From contig JBKPHM010000043.1 of assembly GCA_046729855.1 (NCBI GenBank), positions 1 to 17,117 on the forward strand: a stretch of 17,117 bases of DNA, written 5' to 3'. Shown one piece after another: positions 1 to 6,463 of this stretch. The notes below the pieces were generated by a model. The model worked only from the letters and a program-made list of their open reading frames with translations, was not told the DNA's origin and searched no databases. How positions within the stretch are numbered: position 1 is the first letter of the stretch; every line of letters starts with the position of its first letter. A program made the translations under genes and the position numbers. This DNA is from DATHSY01 sp046729855 (GTDB lineage: Bacteria > Actinomycetota > UBA4738 > HRBIN12).

Positions 1-738
1 GGAGAAGAACCCGAGGCTGATGCTGACGGCCACGACCGCGGCCGCCGCTACGAACCACTTCAGCTGCAGCCTCTCTTCCCCCGTCGAACGGCGGAACCGA
101 GCCACCACCGATGCGAAGGACAGCAGCAGCGTGACGGGATAGGTCAGGGCGGCAGCGAAGAACACCGTGACCACGATCTGCGGCAGCGACCCCGTCGTGG
201 CTTCCTCAGATCCCGCGAACGGGTTCGACCAGATCTGCGCCGCGAAGATCCCCGATCCGAATGTGAGGCAGATGAGAACCGCCGCGGAGAGCCACGTGAC
301 CGGACGCCAGCGACGCGACGGGAGGCGTCCGTTCGGGAACAGGAGGAATAGGAACGGCAGGAGGCAGATCGCCACCGGCAAGAACAGAACGCTGATCCAA
401 GCCATGACGTGGCCGCCGGGCAGCGTCCCGGGGTCGACCAGCAGGACATGGATCGCGTAGAGCTGTCCGAAGATCGCGACCCCGAGCGCGAAGCTCGCGC
501 CGAGATAGACCCAGCCGATCGGGTTCCGCGGACGACGCGAGGCGATCAGGATCCCAAGGAGCGGGACGGGGATGTTCACCGCGATGTCGATCCCCGTAAA
601 CACGCTCCATACGCCGACGCTCTGGGGGAGAACGATCCGAGAACGATCGATGAGATACAGGATCAGGGCGGCGAGCAGGAGCGCGATCGAAGAGACGCCG
701 ACGAACCACGCCACCCGACGAGCGGTGTACGTCGTCAC
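1..738 (-). CDS. Membrane histidine kinase, N-terminal part (cut by window edge)
   Basis: The reverse strand from a GTG at 738 is open for 246 codons to the window edge. It encodes a string of hydrophobic membrane segments with short polar loops and no catalytic region inside the window. It aligns without gaps of note to the first ~245 residues of the complete histidine kinase at 1495-3543: both begin with TARRxAW, and share RPRNPIGW / QPRNAIGW, a P-G-[ST]-LP loop followed by MAW, FLLFP, RRWRPV / PRWRPV, RFRRS and ERLQLKWFV. That colinearity supports the 738 start; ATG 765 and GTG 747 are in-frame alternatives. A G-rich stretch (GGGGGTGGGG) sits just upstream as a possible ribosome site. By paralogy the missing part should carry GAF, HisKA_3 and HATPase domains and act as a sensor kinase. 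Confidence is high for the gene and good for the family. Confidence 0.85.
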   Translation of the reverse strand, partial: MTTYTARRVAWFVGVSSIALLLAALILYLIDRSRIVLPQSVGVWSVFTGIDIAVNIPVPLLGILIASRRPRNPIGWVYLGASFALGVAIFGQLYAIHVLLVDPGTLPGGHVMAWISVLFLPVAICLLPFLFLLFPNGRLPSRRWRPVTWLSAAVLICLTFGSGIFAAQIWSNPFAGSEEATTGSLPQIVVTVFFAAALTYPVTLLLSFASVVARFRRSTGEERLQLKWFVAAAAVVAVSISLGFFS

Positions 739-1494
739 GAACCCCACCCCCGGCCCTATTCTCATCCCATCGGTAGCTGTTCGAAAGGGTGGGGGCAGGA
801 GGCAGAGCGGAGGGGAACCCACGGGCAGTGACGGCCGCAACCTGCTCACCCGATGGCGGAAACCTCTCGCTTGCACGCGACCCCGTTTCGATCCAGCCCT
901 GGAGCATCCGGCGACCGGCCCCACGATCGCCATGCCGCTGGGCGTCCTGCTCGCGCTCGGATTCCTCGTGGCCACGTGGAAGGCGTTCGCATGGGCCACG
1001 ATCCGCGCAGATGCGAGGTGTCATGCTGCTTCCGCGCCGGTGAGGCACGTTCGGGACATGTGCCAGGCCCATTGCGTGGATTGCCGACGAGCGTACGACA
1101 GCGACCGCTGGGCTCGTCAACGCGCCGCGAGGGCAGGGGCTTCGCAGTGGAAGGGCACATACGCCCAACGTCAGCGTGCAGCAAAGGAGTGGGAGTCGGC
1201 ACAGGGTCAGAGAATGGCAAGACGAGATCAAGAGATCGATCGAGCGCGACCGCGGCCGGTTGAAAGTTGGGGAGTCGTGAGATGCGGACACCGGGCAATC
1301 CACGGCGGGCGCCGCAGTTTCTTGCGACCCGGTTCCGAAAATCTCAGCGGCGATTACGCCCGGACACCCGGGCTCCCGACCGCGAGAAAGCGTGGCCGGA
1401 TTGGATTAGGCGCTCGGATCGGTCCATGGAGTTTGGGAGCGTAGCGCGGCGAGCAACGCAAGCGTCAGCTCGTCGCCGGGGTCGGCGCGACACC
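739..1494. other. 756-base stretch without a convincing intact gene
   Basis: This separates the two tandem kinases. All six frames give open stretches, but none has believable composition throughout. The one suggestive trace is on the plus strand: from ATG 932 about 25 codons encode a hydrophobic helix with high-GC third positions, then a CxxxCxxC cluster and an Arg/Gln/Trp-rich tail; moving to the third frame near 1210-1216 continues as a helical, charged C-terminus ending at TGA 1278-1280. It has no Shine-Dalgarno sequence and no family I recognise, so I treat it as a possible relic. The promoter of the left kinase should lie near 765-850; I could not pick out clear -35/-10 boxes. Confidence 0.5.
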
Positions 1495-3543
1495 CTACGG
1501 TACCGAGACGCGCCCCTCGACCACGGTCCCGTGTCCGGGACTCGAGCGGACGAGCAGGTCCCCGCCAAGCGCTGCCAGCCGATCCGACATGTTCTGCAGC
1601 CCGGAGCCGAGCGGCGTAGTGGCCTGGTCGAACCCGTCGCCGTCGTCCTGGATTGAGAAGACGAGCTCCCCGCCCTCCTCGTGCAGCCGAACGACGACCT
1701 CGCCGGCCTTGGCGTACTTCGCGGCGTTCTGCAACGCCTCGAGCGTGCAGAAGTACACGGCCGTCTCGACCTCCTGCGGGTATCGGCCGATGCCGTTGCT
1801 CTCGACCCGGACAGGCACGGTCGACCGATGCGACTGCGCCTCGATCGCGGCCGCAAGGCCCTGATCGGCGAGCAGCGGCGGATAGACGCCGCGGGCGAGG
1901 TCCCGGAGGTTCTCGAGCGCGTCGCCGACGTCGCCCTCGAGGCGCTCGAGCATCTGATCGGCCGCGTCCGGGTCCTTCGACGCCGTCCGGCGCGCCAGGC
2001 TCAGTCCGACCGCCAAGGCCACGAGCTGCTGCTGCGCGCCGTCGTGCAGGTTTCGTTCGAGGCGCCGGCGCTCCTCGTCCTGCGCGACCACGAGGCGTTG
2101 CCGAGATGCCCGGAGATCCTCGATCAGGCGAGAGTTTGCTAGGAGCAGCGCCGCCTGGCCCGCCAGGTCGGTCACGAGCGTCTGCTCGACAGGCGTAAGG
2201 GGCTCATTCGGCGGCTTGACCACCGTGAGCTTCCCGAGCTGCTCTCCCCGGTGCTTGACCGGCACCGATGCGGTCGCGCCCTCGAACTCGGGCGACCGCC
2301 CGCCGGCCGCGCGGACCGGCGCATGCGAGCCGTTGGTAGGCCAAGTCGCGACCGGGCGGAACTCCTCTCCGACCTTTAGCCAAACGCCCGCGGACGCGGC
2401 CCCGGTCCCCTCGGCCAACAGCCGCACCATGCGAACGTGGATGTCCTCGCCCGAGTAGGTCTCGCCCACGCGTTCGGAGAAGCGGGAGAGCACCTCGTAG
2501 GGCGTGGCGCGTTCGCCGTAGACGAGCCGGTTGCCGAAGTGCTGCGCCCGCCGCCGTATCGGCTGGAATGCCACCGCGACGACGGCCGTCGCCACCAGCG
2601 AGAGCCCTTCCGTGACGCCGATGACGGCGCCGATCACGACCACGACGATCACGTAGATCGCGCTGATGACGGCCGCCAGCGCCCCGTAGGCGATCGCCTT
2701 GTTGAGGATGACGTCGATGTCGTAGAGGTTGTGCTTGACCATCGCGATGCCGACCGCGACGTACAGGCCGAGGAGCGCCAGAGACGTCACGATCCCAACC
2801 ACCCGGGAATCGATGAAGGAGCCGACGCTGAACGTCACCGCCGTGACGGCGGCGGCCGAGACGAACCATTTCAGCTGCAGGCGTTCATCGCCCGCGGATC
2901 GCCGGAATCGGATCGTGAGCGATACCACCGAGAGCAACAGCGCGACTGGCAGCGCCAGCGCCCCGATGAGGATCGCCGTTCGAGCGAAGGTGCCCCCGGC
3001 GCGGGCCGCAGCCTCGATGTCCTCGAAGGGATCGGCCCATGAGTTCGTCGCGAACACCACGGCCGCGACCGTGAGGAGGACGTAGATCGCCCAGGTCAGC
3101 CCGGCCACGGGGCGCCAACGGGGCGACACCAAGTGACCGGTAGGGAACAGGAGGAACAGCAGCACCAGGGCGGTGATCGGGAACGTCCACAGGACGTTGC
3201 TCATCCACGCCATCGCTCGCCCAGCAGGCAGGGACCCCGGTTCGACGATCAGCGCATGCAGCGCGTACACCTGTCCGAAGGTGGGCAGTGCGATCGCAAT
3301 CCCGGCGCCGATGAACAACCAGCCGATCGCGTTGCGGGGCTGCTTGTTGACGATGACGATGCCAAGGATCGGCACGCCGATGCTCACGAGCATGTCGAAG
3401 ACGTCTGCGGCGGACCAAGCTCCGACGTTGGTCGGCAGGCGCGTACGCCGATCGACGAACATGAAGACGATCGAGGCCACCAGCAGCGCGATCGAAACGA
3501 CGCCGACCGACCAGGCTAGTCTCCGCGCGGTCCACGAGCTCAT
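1495..3543 (-). CDS. Membrane sensor histidine kinase, NarL/LiaS type (HisKA_3)
   Basis: A complete 682-residue protein. Residues 1-325 hold roughly eight to ten membrane segments, including the signature MVKHNLYDIDVILNKAIAYG (268-287) seen in many actinobacterial sensor kinases. Residues ~345-470 look like a GAF domain. Dimerisation and phosphoacceptor region: DEERRRLERNLHDGAQQQL with His500. ATPase domain: N box EALQNAAKYA (Asn606), G1 box DDGDGF (633-638), G2 box GSGLQNMSDRL (646-656) and a C-terminal GHGT (670-673). All catalytic residues are present, so it should autophosphorylate on His500 and pass phosphate to a NarL/FixJ-type regulator; no such regulator is in the window. Start is ATG 3543, preceded by a GAGGTGG ribosome site that lies inside a perfect palindrome (3548-3561). 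It is a tandem paralogue of the gene at 1-738 and divergent from the gene at 3628. The stimulus is unknown. Confidence 0.95.
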   Translation of the reverse strand: MSSWTARRLAWSVGVVSIALLVASIVFMFVDRRTRLPTNVGAWSAADVFDMLVSIGVPILGIVIVNKQPRNAIGWLFIGAGIAIALPTFGQVYALHALIVEPGSLPAGRAMAWMSNVLWTFPITALVLLFLLFPTGHLVSPRWRPVAGLTWAIYVLLTVAAVVFATNSWADPFEDIEAAARAGGTFARTAILIGALALPVALLLSVVSLTIRFRRSAGDERLQLKWFVSAAAVTAVTFSVGSFIDSRVVGIVTSLALLGLYVAVGIAMVKHNLYDIDVILNKAIAYGALAAVISAIYVIVVVVIGAVIGVTEGLSLVATAVVAVAFQPIRRRAQHFGNRLVYGERATPYEVLSRFSERVGETYSGEDIHVRMVRLLAEGTGAASAGVWLKVGEEFRPVATWPTNGSHAPVRAAGGRSPEFEGATASVPVKHRGEQLGKLTVVKPPNEPLTPVEQTLVTDLAGQAALLLANSRLIEDLRASRQRLVVAQDEERRRLERNLHDGAQQQLVALAVGLSLARRTASKDPDAADQMLERLEGDVGDALENLRDLARGVYPPLLADQGLAAAIEAQSHRSTVPVRVESNGIGRYPQEVETAVYFCTLEALQNAAKYAKAGEVVVRLHEEGGELVFSIQDDGDGFDQATTPLGSGLQNMSDRLAALGGDLLVRSSPGHGTVVEGRVSVP

Positions 3544-3547
3544 TCGC

Positions 3548-3561
3548 CCACCTCGAGGTGG
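3548..3561. promoter_or_regulatory. Perfect 14-base palindrome over the kinase ribosome-binding site
   Basis: CCACCTCGAGGTGG reads identically on both strands. On the minus strand its right half, GAGGTGG, is the likely Shine-Dalgarno sequence 5-6 bases before the ATG at 3543. It could be a dimeric-repressor operator, or could fold in mRNA and mask the ribosome site. The palindrome is seen; the function is inference. Confidence 0.4.
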
Positions 3562-3620
3562 ATTGTGCTCCCTCGTGCATCACCACGGAAGAGGCACGAT
3601 CGAAGAGAGTAGAGTCGATC

Positions 3621-3633
3621 GTCCACGGTGGAC
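3621..3633. promoter_or_regulatory. Inverted repeat at the start of the PAP2-kinase gene
   Basis: GTCCAC-G-GTGGAC has perfect 6-base arms around one central base and contains the GTG start codon (3628-3630). It lies 60 bases from the palindrome at 3548-3561, in the divergent gap, and shares the CCAC...GTGG half-site. The two may be operators for one regulator of both genes. Short inverted repeats occur by chance in GC-rich DNA. Confidence 0.3.
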
Positions 3634-5325
3634 ACGACCAGGGGAACAACGAGCGCGGCCGGTCGCCGCGCCGAGGGCGCGCGCCGGCTCGGCCAGACCG
3701 AACCTCATCGGCGGCCGTCCGGCGAGCCGCCGCCGCTCCCCCGCGAGCTTGGACGCTCGGGGTGGTTCTTCCTGTTCATGCTCGGCTATTTCGCGCTCGC
3801 GACGGTGGGCTTCCTCCTGTTCCCCACGGTTCAGCAGTTCTTCGAGCGCTGGGATCACACCCGGCAGCTGTGGCTGACGGATCTGCGGCGACCCTGGCTC
3901 ACGGACGTGTCGCTCGTCGTGAACGGACTCGCGGCCGCGTGGACGATCCGCGTCCTCCGCTGGTCCGTGATCCTCGGTCTGATCGTGTTCCGGCGCTGGA
4001 GGCACCTGCTCGTCTTCCTCGGCGCGATCATCGTGACGGAGATCGTCACGTACAGCAGCTCCAACGTGATCGCCAGGCCGCGCCCGTTGGGCATCCCGAT
4101 CCTCGCCGGATGGGAGGGGTACTCGATGCCGTCACGACCGGTCGCGGGGCTGGCGGTGACCGCGGTCGGACTCGCGTACACCCTCGTGGTCCCGGGCCGC
4201 CCGCGTTCGACCGCCAAGTGGGTGATCGGCGTGGCGCTCGTCGCGGTCGGACTCGCGCGCGTGTACCTGGCGGTCGATCACCCCAGCGATGTGGTCGCTG
4301 GCGGGATCTTCGGCGTGGCCGTCGCAGTCGCGATGTTCCGCTGGTTCACGCCCAACGACCTGTTCCCGGTCCGGTACAAGCGGGGCAAGGCGGCCCACCT
4401 GGACGTCGGGGGCCGGCGCGGCGAGGCGATCGTCTCGGCCATCGGGAACCAGCTCGGGCTGGATGCGCTCGATATCAAGCCGGTGGGTCTCGAGGCCTCG
4501 GGTGGCTCCACGCCGCTCCGTATCCGCGTCGCGGCGAGCAATAGCGAGCCCGAGCGGTACTCGTTCGCCAAGCTGTACGCGAAGGGCCACGTGCGCGCCG
4601 ACCGCTGGTACAAGCTCGGGCGCACGATCCTGTACGGGGCGCTCGAGGACGAGACGCCATTCCAGTCCGTCCGGCGGTTCGTCGAGTACGAGGACTACAC
4701 ACTGCGCATCCTCTTCGAGCTCGGGGCGCCCACGCCCAAGCCGTACGGGATCGTCGAGATCACGCCCGAACGCGAGTACATGATCGTCATGGAGTTCTTC
4801 GAGGGCGCGGTGGAGATCGGCGACGCTGAGATCGATGACGCCGTGATCGAACAGGGCCTCGCGCTCGTCCGGCAGCTGTGGGACGCGGGGCTCGCGCACC
4901 GGGACATCAAACCGGCGAACCTGATGGTCCGCGGAAGCGAGCTCAAGCTGATCGACGTGTTCTTCGTGCAGGTGCGTCCGTCGCCGTGGCGTCAGGCAGT
5001 GGATCTGGCCAACATGATGCTGGTCCTCGGACTCCGTTCGGACGCCGAGACCGTGCACCGTCACGCGCTCCGGTTCTTCACCGAGGACGAGATCGCGGAG
5101 GCGTTCGCCGCGACGCGCGGGGTCGCGAGTCCCACGCAGCTCCGCAACCAGCTGAAGCACGACGACCGGGACCTGCTGGCGGAGTTCCGAGCCCTGGTGC
5201 CTCCGCGCGAACCGATCGCGATCCAGCGCTGGAGTGTGCGTCGCGTGCTGTTGACCCTGGGAGTCGCGTTCGCCGCGTTTCTGGCGCTCGGCCTCATCGT
5301 GAGCAACTGGACGGCCTTCTCCTGA
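3628..5325 (+). CDS. PAP2-like membrane domain fused to a protein-kinase-like domain
   Basis: 565 residues from GTG 3628. Residues 1-43 are Arg/Pro-rich and cytoplasmic. Residues ~44-235 form a multi-pass PAP2/lipid-phosphatase-like domain: ARPRP (149-153) in place of motif 1, MPSRP (167-171) where PSGH is expected, and RVYLAVDHPSDVVAG (211-225) for motif 3. The PSGH histidine is replaced by Pro171, and the usual motif 3 histidine position holds Asp217 with His218 next to it. Residues ~285-525 resemble small-molecule/RIO-like kinases: FAKLYAKG with Lys315 as the likely ATP-anchoring lysine, Glu353/355 as the helix-C acid, catalytic loop HRDIKPANLMV (424-434) with Asp426, Lys428 and Asn431, and LIDVFF (441-446) where DFG would lie, Asp443 binding metal. 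A final membrane helix spans ~537-558. Likely a membrane-anchored kinase acting on a lipid, glycan or protein; substrate unknown. The phosphatase half is probably inactive or has a changed chemistry. Confidence 0.88.
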   Translation: MDTTRGTTSAAGRRAEGARRLGQTEPHRRPSGEPPPLPRELGRSGWFFLFMLGYFALATVGFLLFPTVQQFFERWDHTRQLWLTDLRRPWLTDVSLVVNGLAAAWTIRVLRWSVILGLIVFRRWRHLLVFLGAIIVTEIVTYSSSNVIARPRPLGIPILAGWEGYSMPSRPVAGLAVTAVGLAYTLVVPGRPRSTAKWVIGVALVAVGLARVYLAVDHPSDVVAGGIFGVAVAVAMFRWFTPNDLFPVRYKRGKAAHLDVGGRRGEAIVSAIGNQLGLDALDIKPVGLEASGGSTPLRIRVAASNSEPERYSFAKLYAKGHVRADRWYKLGRTILYGALEDETPFQSVRRFVEYEDYTLRILFELGAPTPKPYGIVEITPEREYMIVMEFFEGAVEIGDAEIDDAVIEQGLALVRQLWDAGLAHRDIKPANLMVRGSELKLIDVFFVQVRPSPWRQAVDLANMMLVLGLRSDAETVHRHALRFFTEDEIAEAFAATRGVASPTQLRNQLKHDDRDLLAEFRALVPPREPIAIQRWSVRRVLLTLGVAFAAFLALGLIVSNWTAFS

Positions 5326-5338
5326 GGCTCGCCGAGCC
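5326..5338. terminator. Short hairpin between convergent genes
   Basis: GGCTC-GCC-GAGCC begins at the first base after the TGA of the PAP2-kinase gene and lies before the convergent RsbW-like gene, which ends at 5368. The stem is only five pairs with a three-base loop and no T-run, so terminator function is doubtful. Confidence 0.2.
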
Positions 5339-5367
5339 GCACTCATGTCGTGGTGTCAACCCGCCAC

Positions 5368-5718
5368 TCAATCGGCGAGGCGGTCGAGCAGCTCCAGACC
5401 GAAGCCGCGTAACTCCAGGTCCGGGCGAGCCATCGGCATGATCACAGCATCCTCTGCACGTCCAGGATCGGAGACCTTGACCCGCGTCCGCATCGCCTCC
5501 GTAGACAGGCGGACCTGGATGACGTCGGTCACCCGTGCCTCCATGTGCTGCACGGCGTTGGCCACGAGCTCACTCAGCAGCAGGTCGATCTTGAAGCGGC
5601 TCTCCCTATCGGAGGAACGGAGGGCCGGCGCGAGGCCCCATCCGGCGAGCCTCGGTGCCTCCACGCCGATCGGCAGCCGAAGATGAACGACGGGTCCCGT
5701 GTCGCCGAACTGCGACAC
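5368..5718 (-). CDS. RsbW-like ATP-binding protein (HATPase_c_2), C-terminally short
   Basis: 116 residues from GTG 5718, which has GGAAAGGGG nine bases upstream; an in-frame GTG at 5775 has no ribosome site. It belongs to the single-domain ATPase family of anti-sigma kinases and regulators: N box LLLSELVANAVQH (47-59, Glu50 and Asn54), G1 box VSDPG (82-86, Asp84), and G2 box GFGLELLDRLAD (105-116). Relatives usually continue ~20 residues after the ADRWG-like segment to a final VWFEL strand. Here a TGA follows LAD directly. Skipping one T of GATTGAG would extend the frame as ADEWRVDTTT, which matches the family at this point, before another stop. The gene therefore looks frameshifted or truncated at its end. 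No anti-anti-sigma partner is nearby. The family call is confident; whether it is active is not. Confidence 0.78.
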   Translation of the reverse strand: MSQFGDTGPVVHLRLPIGVEAPRLAGWGLAPALRSSDRESRFKIDLLLSELVANAVQHMEARVTDVIQVRLSTEAMRTRVKVSDPGRAEDAVIMPMARPDLELRGFGLELLDRLAD

Positions 5719-5931
5719 GATGCGAAGCCCCTTTCCGGGCCTCCTACAGATCCCCCCCGTCGGACCGCCATGCACAAGGTCACATGGTGTGGCCAAGAAA
5801 GAATGACTAGACCGATGTCGGCAGGCGGGTTGGATCGACGCTGGCGCGATCGTGCTCGGGCGAGTGTCTGGCCTGTCAGTCATCAAGTACGCGTTCGAAC
5901 AGGCCCGAGCTTCCGACTCCGCACAACACTG

Positions 5932-6036
5932 GTGAAGTGGTTCCTGGCGATCCCGCGCTGCATCGTGCTGGCGTTCCTGTGGATCGCCGCCGTGATGATC
6001 CTGATCGTGGCCTGGACCGCAGGGAGGACACGATGA
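5932..6036 (+). pseudogene. DUF4389-like membrane protein fragment
   Basis: From GTG 5932 the frame encodes VKWFLAIPR, then IVLAFLWIAA and LIVAW before TGA at 6034-6036. In DUF4389 proteins a segment of the form LVKWFLAIPHYIVLAFLWIA leads into VAWFAILFTGRYPR, so only ~33 residues remain of a domain usually well over 80. Upstream residues in this frame do not look like the family. Just downstream, in another frame at 6043-6063, FAILIAG appears, as if the domain resumed after a 28-base interruption. Alternatively ATG 6033, which has GGGAGG upstream, starts a short signal-peptide-like protein (MKK...) that breaks within seven codons. The family assignment is from memory of the consensus. Confidence 0.5.
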
Positions 6037-6077
6037 AGAAGCCTTCGCGATCTTGATCGCCGGAGCATTGGCGACGG

Positions 6078-6264
6078 TCCTGCTCGCCCACGGGCATGCC
6101 TTGGTGCTCGAGGAAGCCGGCGAGCTGCATACAGGCCTCGAGGTAGGTCTGGATCGTCCGCTCGAGACGTTGCCTGCTCGAAGGTGACGTTTGAACGACG
6201 CCACCATCGTCCGGACGTCGACTACACTTTGCCGCGAGGAGACGCTCGTAAGCTGGTCTCGCAT
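6078..6264 (-). pseudogene. Tyrosine recombinase/integrase N-terminus, frameshifted relic
   Basis: On the minus strand one frame reads MVASFKRHLRAGNVS from ATG 6207 (possibly from ATG 6264), and the next frame continues ERTIQTYLEACMQLAGFLEH then QGMP. Together these give the SAM-like core-binding fold of phage integrases, whose consensus is close to L-x-x-F-x-x-x-L-x-x-x-x-S-x-R-T-I-x-x-Y-x-x-x-L-x-x-F-x-x-F-L. The break lies near 6163-6170, where GTCTCGAGCGG would need one extra G (GTCTCGGAGCGG) to stay in frame. Similarity ends about eight residues after the helix, and the catalytic domain (R..H-x-x-R..Y) is absent. It lies on the 5' side of the intact tRNA-Ala and points away from it. It is most likely the remnant of an integrated element. 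Confidence 0.65.
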
Positions 6265-6354
6265 GGAGGCTCCGTCGGCGATTAGGTTCTGTAAAGTTGT
6301 CAGCTGCAGGAGCGGTGTGCAAGGTCGTGGCTCGTCGTTTCCGCAGGTAGACAC

Positions 6355-6430
6355 GGGGACGTAGCTCAGTTGGTAGAGCACCTGTTTTGCAAGCAGGGGG
6401 TCGGCGGTTCGAGTCCGCTCGTCTCCACCA
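6355..6430 (+). tRNA. tRNA-Ala (anticodon TGC), CCA encoded
   Basis: A full cloverleaf can be drawn. Acceptor GGGGACG pairs with CGTCTCC (one G-T), followed by ACCA. D arm GCTC AGTTGGTA GAGC. Anticodon stem CCTGT/GCAGG with loop TTTGCAA gives anticodon TGC. Variable loop GGGTC. T arm GGCGG TTCGAGT CCGCT. All stems hold, so it should be functional and read GCA/GCG alanine codons. The gene ends 33 bases from the 3' end of the convergent PD40 gene. Confidence 0.95.
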
Positions 6431-6463
6431 GACTTCGTGTCGAACGGGTCAGATTCGTCGCGA

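Larger units (their letters stand above)
5719..6354. other. Relic-rich gap upstream of tRNA-Ala
   Basis: 636 bases with no intact gene. The plus strand holds a DUF4389-like membrane fragment (5932-6036) and the minus strand a frameshifted tyrosine-recombinase N-terminus (about 6078-6264). Between 5776 and 5931 I see nothing recognisable. From 6265 to 6354 lies the tRNA promoter region, without a clear consensus. The pattern suggests an integration site that has lost most of its insert. Confidence 0.6.

Noticed and set aside
206..1303. Long minus-strand open frame (365 codons) overlapping the left kinase
   Set aside because: It is out of frame with the kinase paralogue, Arg/Pro/Ser-rich as expected of an antisense or off-frame reading of GC-rich DNA, and has no domain pattern.
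1471..1490. GTCGC...GCGAC hairpin just past the kinase stop as a terminator
   Set aside because: Only five base pairs around a ten-base loop and no T-run; this is expected by chance at such GC content.
4132..5346. 404-codon minus-strand frame opposite the PAP2-kinase gene
   Set aside because: The plus strand has clear PAP2 and kinase motifs throughout; the antisense product is His/Arg/Asp-rich without a fold signature.
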